From positions 1 through 61,877 of the forward strand of contig JAILGH010000023.1 of assembly GCA_024697025.1 (NCBI GenBank): DNA of 61,877 nucleotides, read 5' to 3'. The notes beneath the pieces are model-generated. The model saw only the letters and a program-made list of their open reading frames with translations. It made no database searches and was not told where the DNA came from. Below are positions 1-10,375 of the stretch, piece by piece; within the stretch, counting starts at the first letter, position 1, and the number at the start of each line of letters is the position of its first letter. A program made the position numbers and the translations under genes. The stretch is from Pseudobutyrivibrio sp. (GTDB lineage Bacteria > Bacillota > Clostridia > Lachnospirales > Lachnospiraceae).

Positions 1-2303
1 CAATCACGAATCTTTAAAGTTGACATTCTAAAGTTATTACCAAATACGTCTTCACCAATATACTGTAAATTCTCGGAGAATGTTGCAATTCTTAAATACT
101 CGCACCCCAAAAATGTTTCATCAAACAAAATCGTAAGTGGCGCATTGCTATTCAACTCAAATCTCTGAATATTACTATTCTTAAAAGCTCTTTTACCTAT
201 ATATTGCAAAGAACTTGCATTTTCAGCATCTATCACTTCCAAGCCTGATTTTGGCAACAAATATTTTGTATCCGTACTAATAGTACAACTATCAAAAGCA
301 CTTTCACCAATATATTTAAGGGATTGAGGAAGAGTAATCTTCTTTAATGAGCAACACGCCCTAAACGCATTATCACAAATATATTCCAATGTTTGTGGAA
401 TATCGTCCAATTTCAGATTTCTACAACAATAAAAGGCTTCTTTTCCAATTTTTGTTACATTAGATCCAAATCTTACTTCTTCAAGTCCCCCATAAGGCTG
501 GATATTTGGGTCAGTGTCAGGATTAATGGCAAGAGTCGTACCTCCTACGCCAAGTTTGCTTGATACACAGTTCTTAAATGTCTTTTCAGGTATTTCTTCC
601 AGGCAATCAGGCAAGTATGCTTTTTCCAAATTAAAGCAATTTTCAAAAACGCTTTTGCCCATGCTTAATTCTGTACATCTGCTAAGATCAACAAAATCAA
701 TACCTACCAGTCCTGAAAACTCTTTTTCAGTTATACTACTGTTTGGCAGTTCGCTATATGAATAAACTGAAATATCACCGGTAGTATTGAATGATGACGG
801 ATCAGCATATACTAATTTTCCAAAGTAATAATCCTCATTAGAAAGAGAGTAAATATAATACGCCTTTGAACCCGGAAATTTTTCATCCTTTAAAACATCC
901 CAAGAATCAATTCTAGAGTTATAAAGGTTAGTTTTATACTTATCAACTTTACTACAAGACTGGAAAGCACAATCTCCCAACAGCTTTAAATTTTTTGGAA
1001 ATACCAAGCTTCCCAATCGGTTGCATTTTTCAAATGCATACTGATCAATCATAAAAGAAATATTGATGTTATCCTCATTATCCATAGGGAAATCAACTTT
1101 TTCTAATGCTGTTGTAGAGAAACAAGATTTACCAATTCTTTTTTCTTTTTTAGTATCAAGCCCTTCATTGAAATCAGCAATTTCTAATTCTTTCAAATAT
1201 AGGCATGAATTAAAGCAACTGTCACCTACGTATGTCACATTAGGTGGAATATAAGCCTTCTCAACTTTACTTGTTTCAAAACAGCTATCACCAATTGTTT
1301 CAAGTTTATTTAAATTTTTCAAAAAATCAGTATTCAAATATGCACCTGATCTGAAAGCAGCCGTTCCCAAAGATGTTATACCTGATGGTAGTTTGATATC
1401 TGACAAATAATTGCAACCATCAAAAACTGCTTTTTTTATAACTGTAATATTTTGATTTTTAGACAAATCAATTGACAAAAGTCCACTATCTGAAAAAGCA
1501 GTTTCTCTGATATCTGTAATACCTTTAGGAATTACTATACTCTTAAGCATCGTTGTGTTTGCAAAACATCCTGCCGGAATTGTTCTCATTGCCCTTCCAA
1601 GTGTTACAGAGGAAAGTGAAGAACAACCTTTAAAAACATCCGAACCAATACCGTTATCCTTATCCTCATCAGCATTTTCACTCAAGGCATCCAAATTATC
1701 CGGTATTACAATCGACGTTAAAGATTCACACGATTGAAACGCACTATTACCTATTTTCACTAAAGAATTAGGTAATGTTATTCCATCCAAAGATGAACAC
1801 AACGCAAATGCAGTCTGTTTAATTTTCAAAAGACCTTCAGGTAAATTAATAGTTTTCAGATTACTACACTGCTCAAAAGCAGAATCTTCTATTTCTTCTA
1901 CTGTATCCGGAAGAACAAAAGTACTAAACTTACACTTTTTAAATTCTCCTGCAACAATGTAACGAACTTTTGTGTTAGAAATATTTATAGACTTTGCATT
2001 TATTGCATAACCCAAACCTGAAACATCATTTATATTTGGATATGAAGATAAATTAATATTTCCGGAATACGACTTCAATTCACCAAATGTAAAATTATTT
2101 CCTCCTTTAATGATTTTTTTCAGAGCAAATAATAATTCAGAATCTTTGATTATTTCGCCATCTACAATCTTATCATCTGAATAAGCCAATAGATTACCAT
2201 TTGCTTTAACAGTGTTATTATTCTTAATAAAACTACTGCTAACAGGTGAAACCGACAGTGTTGCCACTAACATTAGCGAAATTACTTTTTTAAATACTTT
2301 CAT
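1..2303 (-). CDS. BspA-type leucine-rich repeat surface protein, C-terminus beyond window
   Basis: An open frame runs leftwards from the ATG at 2303 to the window edge, giving 767 codons without a stop. It starts with a signal peptide (MKVFKKVISLMLVATLS) and an A/G-rich ribosome site (AAAGGA). After about 100 residues come repeats of the BspA/TpLRR type, with recurring I..SAF..C..L..I.LP..L..I. These are surface or secreted proteins used for adhesion or host and substrate contact. It is clearly homologous to the next gene (2385-7148) along its whole visible length, including the ENASSLQYIG segment matching KNASNLGYIG there. The ligand is unknown, and any Ig-like or FnIII tail lies outside the window. 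Confidence 0.85.
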   Translation of the reverse strand, partial: MKVFKKVISLMLVATLSVSPVSSSFIKNNNTVKANGNLLAYSDDKIVDGEIIKDSELLFALKKIIKGGNNFTFGELKSYSGNINLSSYPNINDVSGLGYAINAKSINISNTKVRYIVAGEFKKCKFSTFVLPDTVEEIEDSAFEQCSNLKTINLPEGLLKIKQTAFALCSSLDGITLPNSLVKIGNSAFQSCESLTSIVIPDNLDALSENADEDKDNGIGSDVFKGCSSLSSVTLGRAMRTIPAGCFANTTMLKSIVIPKGITDIRETAFSDSGLLSIDLSKNQNITVIKKAVFDGCNYLSDIKLPSGITSLGTAAFRSGAYLNTDFLKNLNKLETIGDSCFETSKVEKAYIPPNVTYVGDSCFNSCLYLKELEIADFNEGLDTKKEKRIGKSCFSTTALEKVDFPMDNEDNINISFMIDQYAFEKCNRLGSLVFPKNLKLLGDCAFQSCSKVDKYKTNLYNSRIDSWDVLKDEKFPGSKAYYIYSLSNEDYYFGKLVYADPSSFNTTGDISVYSYSELPNSSITEKEFSGLVGIDFVDLSRCTELSMGKSVFENCFNLEKAYLPDCLEEIPEKTFKNCVSSKLGVGGTTLAINPDTDPNIQPYGGLEEVRFGSNVTKIGKEAFYCCRNLKLDDIPQTLEYICDNAFRACCSLKKITLPQSLKYIGESAFDSCTISTDTKYLLPKSGLEVIDAENASSLQYIGKRAFKNSNIQRFELNSNAPLTILFDETFLGCEYLRIATFSENLQYIGEDVFGNNFRMSTLKIRD

Positions 2304-2333
2304 CTTTTTTTCCTTTCTTATATTATTTACAAC

Positions 2334-2361
2334 AATCGGGCGGTAATAACACCGCCCGATT
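2334..2361 (-). terminator. Hairpin terminator between the two BspA-like genes
   Basis: An 11-bp perfect stem (AATCGGGCGGT / ACCGCCCGATT) with a 6-nt loop lies just after the stop of the 2385-7148 gene. The following tract on the minus strand (TTGTTGTAAATAAT) is only moderately T-rich, so termination may be partial. Confidence 0.6.
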
Positions 2362-2384
2362 ATCAAGCAAAATAACAATTTACA

Positions 2385-5300
2385 TTATTTTACTTTTACT
2401 TTCTTAGGGCTACTCCATTTGCTGTATATCTTATTTCCACTTGTATTAGTACCATATGCTCTAACTTTGAAATAATAAGTCTTTTTTCTCTTAAGTTTTT
2501 TCTTAACATAACTTACTTTCTTTCCGGATTTTATTAATGCAACTTTTTTGTAACCCTTTTTCTTCTTAAGTGACATCTGAATAATATATCCTGATGCACC
2601 TTTTACTTTATTCCATTTAACAGTTGCTTTTTTCTTTCCGGCTTTTATCTTCTTTAATTTAACTTTTCCAAGTGATTTTCCTGATACTTTGCCGCCATAT
2701 ACATCTTCCCTCTCAACTACTTTGATAGGAATAGATACTTTCATGGTTTTTGAACCACCTTTTATTGAAGCGTTAACTGTAGTAGAACCAACTTTTAAAC
2801 CTTTAACTGATACTGTTACACTTCCGTTTGAAACATCAATTGTAGCATTAACTATATTCTTATCAAATCCGGAAACACTCTCTTTTTCAATAATACAATT
2901 CTCCGGCGAGTAAATAATACTTATCTGACTAGTATCACCCACTGCTATCTGAGTTTCTCCATTATATGAAATATCAGTCAAATCAGGTTTAATTACTGTT
3001 ACTGTACAAGTTGCAGATTTTACTACTACATCTCCGTCATATGCAGTACATGTTATTGTGACTGACTTATTATCATCTTTAATTTTCAATCCCTTAACAT
3101 TACCATATTCATCTACCGATGCAACATCAGGCTCACTTGACTTAAATTCAATTCTATTGTTAGTTAATTTTCTGTAATTAAATGCATTAGCCTCTTTAAT
3201 CTTATTTGAATCAATATTTGGGTCTGAAGAACCTTTATATAAGTCATTTTCCATATAATTGAACACACTTACAGTTGCTTCTAACGGCACAGACGCACCC
3301 TTTAACCCAATACGCTTTACATTGGCATTAACATCAACATACAGTGTCATACCATTATTCTCAGGTGTTCCTGCTGATGGATATAGTACAACTTTTCCGC
3401 TTCCCTGTTTCAATGGAGCAATAGTAACTTTCTTATTGTTTGAATCAACAGTTACAGATACAACTCCATTAGAATCAGTAACATAACTCAAAGCCTTATC
3501 CTGATATCCATTTGTAAATTCATAAGAGAATGCAATCTTCTTATTTCCCTGAATTGATGTTCTTGATCCATCAGATACTACTTCGCCAAAAGAATTCTTC
3601 AATACAGTAGATACGCCATCCATAGCCACATTCACTGTACATTCCTTAACTTTATTTGTTCCCAAAGTTGACACTCTGATTTTGGCTGTTCCTGCAGCTT
3701 TTCCCACAAAATAAATCTTATAAGTTCCATCAGGCTGCATTTCATAATTTGTAACTTCAACTACTGCATTATCTGTTGATGAAACAATAATCGAATCAGG
3801 ATAACTGTTTGCAGCATCAGCATAATCCTTACTATATGTAATATTAGCAGTTATAGAATCTGAGTTTCCAACAAGAACACCCTTTGAAGTTTCACTGAGA
3901 GATATACCGCTTGAAGGAGCACAAACATTCACATAAAATTCTTTTGTGACAGATCCTGCAGTAACAGATACTTTAGCAGTTCCGTAATATGCGCCTGATT
4001 TTTTAGTGATTGAAGCTGATTTAGCCCCATCAGCCACATTCATTTCAATCAAATCACTATTTGTCTCTATATTCCATACAGGTAAATCTGTTATTTCACC
4101 ATCATCATATGTAGGAATAAAATCAGGTTCAACTTTTAATGTTGAATTTGAATTGATTGCGATATTATATTCACTCTTGTCTGAACAGTTTTTAAAGATA
4201 ATATCTTTACATGGGTTAGCTGTAATATTTACATTATACTCAGCACTAGTTGTTCTTATTTGCTCTCCTCCGATAAATCTAAAATGTAATTCACCGGTTA
4301 CAGTAACTTTTTCTTTTCCAACTTCCTTACCAATGAGTTTTGCTGCCCAGGCACTACACTCAATATTCTCATTAGCATTCTTTAAAGTATTAAAACCTGT
4401 AAACTTAAAAGTACTATTAAATACACTAGGTTCAATTTTAGCGTTATCAGAATTACCCTCTAACTCATTTTTTTCGATATTGTAAGTATACTCTCTATTA
4501 CCAATTTTAAGCGTTTTAATACATGTCTTATTGTTCTTTACATAATTAGCTGAAATGTATGGAAGATTCATCTCTCCATTCAATCTAACTGTCTGATTTG
4601 CATCTACATAACTAACTGAAATGACCGGAACTCTTGCTCCATAGATATATTTAGTCGATGTAACTGATTCAGGTAAATATATAGATGCTGTTGAATCATA
4701 ATATTTTGATGTAAAATATCCATCAAACGCGTTAACGTCAATAGTACAAGAATCCGGAACAATCAAAGTTTTCATTCTTGTAGTCTTTGAAAAAGCATTC
4801 GAATTTATCTTTTTAACATTTTTACTCAGTTTTGTTGATTCAAGGTACTGACAATTTGCGAAAGTAGATGTTCTTACATTATATAAAGGTGCATTCTCGT
4901 TCAGATTGAAGGTATCAAGAGCACATCCTTCAAAAGCATTATCACCAATATATCCCAAGTTGCTGGCATTTTTAGCGTCTACTTTCTTTAATCCTATTTT
5001 AGATACCATAAAACTGTCAGCAGTACGTGATGTCTTACAAAAAGCCGAATTACCAATTGCTTTAGTACTGCTTCCGAGTGTTATCTCAGATAATGCTTCA
5101 CAACCATAAAATGCATAATCTTTAAATATTTCTACATTTTTAGGGAATGTATTTTGCTTTGTCAATGGATGAATAAAATTCAAATTATGAGCATCTCTAA
5201 AAGCACTCTCTCCAATTACTTTAGTATAAGGAGATAACTCCACATAACTCAATCCATGATACCATGCCTCTTCAGAATCATTTTTAGCTAAAGATCTTAC

Positions 5301-7148
5301 TGTAGAGTTATTTGCCATTTTTAAATCAACAGAAGTATCTCTGAACATTTCCTTAGGTATTTCAACTAAAGTATCAGGAAGACTTACGCTTTCCAAATTA
5401 ACGCACCCTTTAAATATTCCTTCTCCAAACTGTGTATTTTCACAGTTAGAAAAATCTAAATATTTAATACCAACAAACTCCTGATAATGCATTTTATATT
5501 CATTTGGATAATCACTTAATGCTGACTCTGCAACCTTTTCATGAGGTGTTCTAATATATACTTCAAAGGAATCAACTCCCTTTGGTTTTGATGCATACAA
5601 ATCAGTCGTATCTATATAAGCCTCTGTAGGCTGATAATACTTTTTATCCTGCGTAGTGAATATTACACTAAATGTTGTTCCTGATGCACTATAATCGTAA
5701 ATATTATTAATATTTGTCATATAGTAACGTTTCATAGTGTATCCCGCTTTATCTTTTTCCCAATCTGTGTACGACTTTCCACAATCTGCAAAAGCTTCAT
5801 TGCCAATTTTCAAAAGATTTCTAGGAAATATAATATTTCTTGACAAAGACATACATCCGCTGAATGTTCTGTATCCAATCTCAAATGAACAGTTTGGTCT
5901 GTCTTCACTTTCCAATGGAAATACGATATTTTCAAGTGCATCACAATCCCTAAATGATTCATTACCTATCATTTTATGAATTACTTTTGTGCTTTCAGTA
6001 GGAAAATCAGCAAACTCAAGTCTCTTCAATTGAGAACAACTCTGAAAAGCTCCGGAACCTATATTAACAACATTCTCAGGAATAATAATCTGTTTCAATC
6101 CTGAATTTCTAAAAGCGTTTGCTTTAATGCTCTCTAACAATGTCAGATTCTTAAGCTGATCACCTTTTTCAAAACTAAGACAATTCTCAAATGCACTTTC
6201 ATCTATACTCTTTAAATTTGCAGGGAATTTAACAGTTTGCAAATTGTAACAGTTAGCAAATGATGTTGCCTTAATACTCTCTATACTAAGATTCTTAGAA
6301 AGATCAATACTGTAAATACCACTTCCATAAAATGCTCCCTCATCAATACCAACAATCCAACTAGGAATGTTTACGCTGAGAAGAGAAACTGTATCCTGTA
6401 AAAATGATGCAGGAATTACTGTCATGTTTCTACCAAAAGTAATACTTTCAAGAGATGAACAACCTGAAAAAACATTGACACCTACACCGACTTTAATCTC
6501 GTCTGCTGAGGTCTCAGAAGCTGATTTAATATTATCAGGAATCACAATTGTTTTTATGGATGTACAGTTTGAGAAAGACTCATTTCCTAAGAGTTCAAGA
6601 TTTTCAGGAAACTGTATTGTTTTAAGGCTTTCACACTTATTAAATGCACCTGTATCTATCTTTGTTAAACTTTCAGGCAAATTAATCGACTCCAGCTTTT
6701 TACACTGTGAGAAAGCATGTTCCCCAATTTCTTTTAACCCCTCAGGCAATACCACAGTCTTGAAATTACATTCCATAAATTCATAGTCTTCAATTTTTTC
6801 AACTGAAGTGCCTGTCAAATTTAAAGACTTAGCATTAACTGCATAACCTAATCCTGTCAGATCATGAATGTCTGATCTGCCGGAAAGATCAATATCACCT
6901 GTATAGTTCTTTAAATCTTTTCCTTTAAAGGATTGTCCGTTATTTATTATATCCTTTAAAGCGTTCAACAAATTGGCGTCTCTGATCATTGTATTATTCA
7001 CAGTGACATCATCTTTGTTTTCCCAATCACCGACATTAGAAACTGCGTATACACTTTTTGTTCTGTTTAAATCTGAAACAGAAACTGATGTAAATGTAAC
7101 CGTTGCCACTAACATCACACTTAAAGTTTTCTTGATATATTTATACAT
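2385..7148 (-). CDS. Large BspA-type LRR protein with Ig-like and fibronectin-like domains
   Basis: A 1587-residue exported protein. The start is set at the ATG at 7148, preceded by GAAGGGGG at good spacing; an upstream in-frame ATG at 7205 has no such site. Order: signal peptide (MYKYIKKTLSVMLVATVTF), a 100-residue lead-in, BspA-type leucine-rich repeats to about residue 850, then several bacterial Ig-like segments, ending in a very lysine-rich fibronectin-III-like domain of about 90 residues (W-S-S-P-K-K-V near the end). No LPXTG motif is seen, so the basic tail may bind the wall. Probably a surface adhesin; its target cannot be read from sequence. It is a tandem paralogue of 1-2303. Confidence 0.9.
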   Translation of the reverse strand: MYKYIKKTLSVMLVATVTFTSVSVSDLNRTKSVYAVSNVGDWENKDDVTVNNTMIRDANLLNALKDIINNGQSFKGKDLKNYTGDIDLSGRSDIHDLTGLGYAVNAKSLNLTGTSVEKIEDYEFMECNFKTVVLPEGLKEIGEHAFSQCKKLESINLPESLTKIDTGAFNKCESLKTIQFPENLELLGNESFSNCTSIKTIVIPDNIKSASETSADEIKVGVGVNVFSGCSSLESITFGRNMTVIPASFLQDTVSLLSVNIPSWIVGIDEGAFYGSGIYSIDLSKNLSIESIKATSFANCYNLQTVKFPANLKSIDESAFENCLSFEKGDQLKNLTLLESIKANAFRNSGLKQIIIPENVVNIGSGAFQSCSQLKRLEFADFPTESTKVIHKMIGNESFRDCDALENIVFPLESEDRPNCSFEIGYRTFSGCMSLSRNIIFPRNLLKIGNEAFADCGKSYTDWEKDKAGYTMKRYYMTNINNIYDYSASGTTFSVIFTTQDKKYYQPTEAYIDTTDLYASKPKGVDSFEVYIRTPHEKVAESALSDYPNEYKMHYQEFVGIKYLDFSNCENTQFGEGIFKGCVNLESVSLPDTLVEIPKEMFRDTSVDLKMANNSTVRSLAKNDSEEAWYHGLSYVELSPYTKVIGESAFRDAHNLNFIHPLTKQNTFPKNVEIFKDYAFYGCEALSEITLGSSTKAIGNSAFCKTSRTADSFMVSKIGLKKVDAKNASNLGYIGDNAFEGCALDTFNLNENAPLYNVRTSTFANCQYLESTKLSKNVKKINSNAFSKTTRMKTLIVPDSCTIDVNAFDGYFTSKYYDSTASIYLPESVTSTKYIYGARVPVISVSYVDANQTVRLNGEMNLPYISANYVKNNKTCIKTLKIGNREYTYNIEKNELEGNSDNAKIEPSVFNSTFKFTGFNTLKNANENIECSAWAAKLIGKEVGKEKVTVTGELHFRFIGGEQIRTTSAEYNVNITANPCKDIIFKNCSDKSEYNIAINSNSTLKVEPDFIPTYDDGEITDLPVWNIETNSDLIEMNVADGAKSASITKKSGAYYGTAKVSVTAGSVTKEFYVNVCAPSSGISLSETSKGVLVGNSDSITANITYSKDYADAANSYPDSIIVSSTDNAVVEVTNYEMQPDGTYKIYFVGKAAGTAKIRVSTLGTNKVKECTVNVAMDGVSTVLKNSFGEVVSDGSRTSIQGNKKIAFSYEFTNGYQDKALSYVTDSNGVVSVTVDSNNKKVTIAPLKQGSGKVVLYPSAGTPENNGMTLYVDVNANVKRIGLKGASVPLEATVSVFNYMENDLYKGSSDPNIDSNKIKEANAFNYRKLTNNRIEFKSSEPDVASVDEYGNVKGLKIKDDNKSVTITCTAYDGDVVVKSATCTVTVIKPDLTDISYNGETQIAVGDTSQISIIYSPENCIIEKESVSGFDKNIVNATIDVSNGSVTVSVKGLKVGSTTVNASIKGGSKTMKVSIPIKVVEREDVYGGKVSGKSLGKVKLKKIKAGKKKATVKWNKVKGASGYIIQMSLKKKKGYKKVALIKSGKKVSYVKKKLKRKKTYYFKVRAYGTNTSGNKIYSKWSSPKKVKVK

Positions 7149-7303
7149 AAATATACCCCCTTCTTTCTTTTTTGCACTAAAATGCATCTTATTAGATAAT
7201 ATCATAAAAAATCATTCATAACAATAGGCGTATATTCCTTTTTAAGGTTCATTTTTCCTATTATTATCACGAATTAGAGCACATCAATTCGCTAAAACAC
7301 GAT

Positions 7304-7330
7304 AAAAAAAACTGCCGCAAAAAAAGGCAG
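7304..7330 (-). terminator. Intrinsic terminator after tRNA-Thr
   Basis: On the minus strand a CTGCC/GGCAG stem with a T-rich loop is followed by a run of eight T, directly downstream of the tRNA. Confidence 0.8.
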
Positions 7331-7338
7331 TAAAAAAA

Positions 7339-7410
<72 letters not shown>

Positions 7411-7574
7411 TTTTTAACAGAGTTCATGATATCATATTTAATATTTTTTTTCAACAATAAAATGTGCATTTTAATTATTAAAAGTTCCATTTATATCACA
7501 AACAATTTATTAATAATATATACAAATATACAATTAAGCATCATATCCTATAATTATTCAATTCCTGAATGCTA

Positions 7575-8315
7575 TCAATTCATCCTCTGTCTGACAATCT
7601 CAAAAGCAAGAACTCCCGTTGCCACAGATGCATTAAGAGAATCAATATTTCCATGCATAGGAATAGACGCAACAAAATCACATTTTTCTTTAACTAATCT
7701 GCTTACACCTTCGCCCTCATTACCTATTACCAGTCCAATAGGTCCTTTTAAATCCAAATCGTACATAGATGTTCCACCCATATCTGCACAGACAAACCAT
7801 ATTCCCTGCTTCTTTAACTCTTCTATTGTCTTTGAAATATTTGTCACTTTCGCTACAGGTGTAAAGTTAAGAGCCCCGGCAGACGTTCTTGCAACTGTTG
7901 CAGTTAACCCTACTGCTCTTCTTTTTGGAATAATAACTCCATGCGCTCCCGCAAGATTTGCAGTTCTGATAATCGCCCCAAGATTATGTGGATCTTCTAT
8001 ATTATCAAGAACGATAATAAAAGGGGCTTCCTGCTTGTCAGCTGCATTCTCGAGAATATCCTCAACTGTTGCATACTCATAAGCCGCTGCATAAGCTATT
8101 ACACCCTGATGTTTTTTTGTTTTGGACATCTGATCCAGACGTTCTCTTTTCACAAAATTCAGAATAACATCATTTTTCTTTGCTTCTCTTATTATAGTCT
8201 GAATGCTTCCATCCTCATTTCCCTCAGCAACAAAAAGCTTATCAATTGTCTTTCCTGAGCGAAATGCTTCAAGTACAGCATTTCTTCCCTCTATTGTAAA
8301 TTCTTCGTATCTCAT
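7575..8315 (-). CDS. rlmB: 23S rRNA 2'-O-methyltransferase RlmB/TrmH family
   Basis: A SpoU/TrmH-family SAM-dependent RNA 2'-O-methyltransferase of 246 residues, the usual length. An N-terminal substrate-binding domain (about 1-75) precedes the SPOUT knot domain. All three family motifs are present: motif 1 around DNIEDPHNLGAIIRTA, motif 2 as GLVIGNEGEGVSR, and motif 3 as SLNASVATGVLAFE. RlmB normally methylates G2251 in the 23S rRNA peptidyl-transferase loop; family members can differ in target, so the exact site is inferred. It follows mrnC by 36 nt with an AAGGAT ribosome site, in the common Firmicutes order cysS-mrnC-rlmB. Confidence 0.92.
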   Translation of the reverse strand: MRYEEFTIEGRNAVLEAFRSGKTIDKLFVAEGNEDGSIQTIIREAKKNDVILNFVKRERLDQMSKTKKHQGVIAYAAAYEYATVEDILENAADKQEAPFIIVLDNIEDPHNLGAIIRTANLAGAHGVIIPKRRAVGLTATVARTSAGALNFTPVAKVTNISKTIEELKKQGIWFVCADMGGTSMYDLDLKGPIGLVIGNEGEGVSRLVKEKCDFVASIPMHGNIDSLNASVATGVLAFEIVRQRMN

Positions 8316-8351
8316 ATTAATCCTTGATAAATTATTAAAACAAACTATCGG

Positions 8352-8813
8352 TTACTTTAATTGGTTATCGTCATTACTCTCAATCAGTTCAATCCCTTTT
8401 CTGATAATGTACATCATCCTGTCAGTCTGCTTTGCAAAATATAAATATCCAATCAATGCCTCAAATCCTGTTGCATTTCTGTAATCAGAATATGTTGCAT
8501 TCTTTGCTTTTGAGTATGATTTTGCATTCCTTCCACGTTTGTATACCTTCATTTCATTTTCTGTCAGTTCCTCTGACAGGGCGTGAATAATATCAGCCTG
8601 TGCTTTTGCCTTTACCAACTTAGTACTGCTTTTATGGAGTTTGTTAACACTCATATTCGCCTCACACACAACTACAGTCCTTACGACCATCTCATATACG
8701 GCATCTCCAACGTAAGCCAATGTAAGAGGAGAATAATTAACCAATTCAATTTCATTAATATCCATTAATCTGCTTACAGCAGTAAACAAATCAACATTTA
8801 TGCTTTCGTCCAT
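8352..8813 (-). CDS. mrnC: Mini-ribonuclease III
   Basis: A 153-residue RNase III catalytic domain without a double-stranded-RNA binding domain, as expected for Mini-III, which matures 23S rRNA ends in Firmicutes. The catalytic helix reads LAYVGDAVYE with the metal-binding Asp, and the second half carries the conserved Y-R-N-A-T-GFEALIGYLY segment with the acidic residue of the second motif. The reading frame overlaps the end of cysS by 16 nt, which implies translational coupling and fits the conserved cysS-mrnC pairing. Confidence 0.95.
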   Translation of the reverse strand: MDESINVDLFTAVSRLMDINEIELVNYSPLTLAYVGDAVYEMVVRTVVVCEANMSVNKLHKSSTKLVKAKAQADIIHALSEELTENEMKVYKRGRNAKSYSKAKNATYSDYRNATGFEALIGYLYFAKQTDRMMYIIRKGIELIESNDDNQLK

Positions 8814-10207
8814 GTCGTACCTTCTCTTGTATCTTTAAGAATAATTCCCTTTGACGCAAGTTCATCTCTAATACTGTCTGCTGTTGCAAAATCCTTTGCT
8901 TTCTTAGCTTCTTTTCTCTTTTCAATCATAGAGTTTATATAGTTTTCCAATTTCTCATCAACATTCGCGTTATTGTCTTCCTCATAAGGGATTGTAAGAT
9001 TCAAAGACAGAACCTTGTCAAACTCATCTATTACAGCAAGCTTAGTTGCATCGTTAATATCATCCTTAAGAACATCATATATTATAGTAATACCGGATGC
9101 AGTATTAATATCATTTCCCACAACTTCTGTAAATTTATTCTTATATGACTCAACTGCCTGTTCATCAATCTCTCCGGCATTTCTGTCTAGAGAAGATATT
9201 CTCTTTCTGAGTTTAATATAGCCTGCTTTAACTGAATCGAGTACCTCGAAACTAAACTCTAAAGGCTTTCTGTAATGAGACTGTAAACAAAACATTCTGT
9301 AAACAATTGGATCATATCCTTTTTCTTCCAAAAGTGAAACTGTAAGGAAGTCTCCTTTCGACTTACTCATCTTTCCCTGCTTATCATTCAGATGATGAAC
9401 ATGGAACCAGTAGTTACACCATTTATGACCAAGAAAAGCTTCACTCTGCGCAATTTCATTTGTATGATGCGGGAATATATTGTCTATTCCACCACAATGG
9501 AAATCAAGTCGCTCTCCTAAATGCTTAATACTGATACATGAGCATTCAATATGCCAACCCGGATATCCCACTCCCCAAGGGCTGTCCCACTTAAGTTCCT
9601 GATCGTCAAATTTAGATTTTGTAAACCACAGTACAAAATCAGTTTTATTTTTCTTATTATTGTCTTCTTCAACATCATCTCTAACACCAACCATAAGATC
9701 ATCGCTGTTATGACTGGAAAGTGTATAATACTCTTCGAGTTTTGATGTATCAAAATATACATTTCCACCTGCTATATATGCGTAATCATCTTCAATTAAT
9801 TTTTCAATCATTTTTATGAACTCATCGATGCAGTTTGTAGCAGGTTCAACAACATCCGGAGTCTTAATGTTAAGTTTTGCGCAATCACTAAAGAATGCAT
9901 CTGTATAGAATTTCGCTATCTCCATGACAGTCTTATGTTCTCTCTTTGCACCCTTTAACATTTTATCTTCGCCTGTATCGGCATCGCTTGACAAATGACC
10001 GACGTCAGTAATATTCATAACTCTTTTTACATTATATCCCTCAAATCTGAGTTCTTTTTCAAGCACATCTTCCATAATATAGCTTCTCAGATTTCCAATA
10101 TGTGCATAGTGATATACCGTAGGTCCACAGGTATACATACTCACATTATTTCCATCAACAGGAACAAATTCTTCTTTTTTCTTAGAAAGCGTATTATAAA
10201 TCTTCAT
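8798..10207 (-). CDS. cysS: Cysteinyl-tRNA synthetase
   Basis: A class I aminoacyl-tRNA synthetase of 469 residues that charges tRNA-Cys. Signatures in order: zinc ligand Cys in [14 protein letters not shown] (the HIGH motif as HIGN), the zinc site continuing in HIECSCIS and the [13 protein letters not shown] segment, KMSKSKGD as the KMSKS loop, and a C-terminal anticodon-binding region ending in GTTWTKA. GAGGAG lies 8 nt before the ATG. A consensus promoter is upstream at 10258-10286, so cysS, mrnC and rlmB probably form one operon. Confidence 0.98.
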   Translation of the reverse strand: MKIYNTLSKKKEEFVPVDGNNVSMYTCGPTVYHYAHIGNLRSYIMEDVLEKELRFEGYNVKRVMNITDVGHLSSDADTGEDKMLKGAKREHKTVMEIAKFYTDAFFSDCAKLNIKTPDVVEPATNCIDEFIKMIEKLIEDDYAYIAGGNVYFDTSKLEEYYTLSSHNSDDLMVGVRDDVEEDNNKKNKTDFVLWFTKSKFDDQELKWDSPWGVGYPGWHIECSCISIKHLGERLDFHCGGIDNIFPHHTNEIAQSEAFLGHKWCNYWFHVHHLNDKQGKMSKSKGDFLTVSLLEEKGYDPIVYRMFCLQSHYRKPLEFSFEVLDSVKAGYIKLRKRISSLDRNAGEIDEQAVESYKNKFTEVVGNDINTASGITIIYDVLKDDINDATKLAVIDEFDKVLSLNLTIPYEEDNNANVDEKLENYINSMIEKRKEAKKAKDFATADSIRDELASKGIILKDTREGTTWTKA

Positions 10208-10257
10208 AAATAAAGCTCCTCATTATACATTTGTTTTTACTTAAAACACTAAAATAC

Positions 10258-10286
10258 AATATAATATAAAAACTGATAAGTATCAA
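10258..10286 (-). promoter_or_regulatory. Promoter of cysS-mrnC-rlmB
   Basis: On the minus strand TTGATA and TATATT are separated by exactly 17 bp, about 50 nt before the cysS start. No T-box leader is recognisable between promoter and gene. Confidence 0.7.
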
Positions 10287-10357
10287 TGCACTTTTTAAAT
10301 ATTTACCCATTCCACCATATGGATACTATAAGTACTATACTGTCATTCGAATTAAAC

Positions 10358-10375
10358 ATATAGATATTCTATATG
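10358..10375 (-). terminator. Possible terminator overlapping the acetyltransferase stop
   Basis: A 7-bp inverted repeat CATATAG/CTATATG overlaps the stop codon and is followed on the minus strand by TTTAATT. It is weak. Confidence 0.35.

Noticed and set aside
10208-10368. T-box leader before cysS
   Set aside because: Promoter to start codon is about 50 nt, too short, and no T-box sequence is seen; the alaS leader also lacks one.
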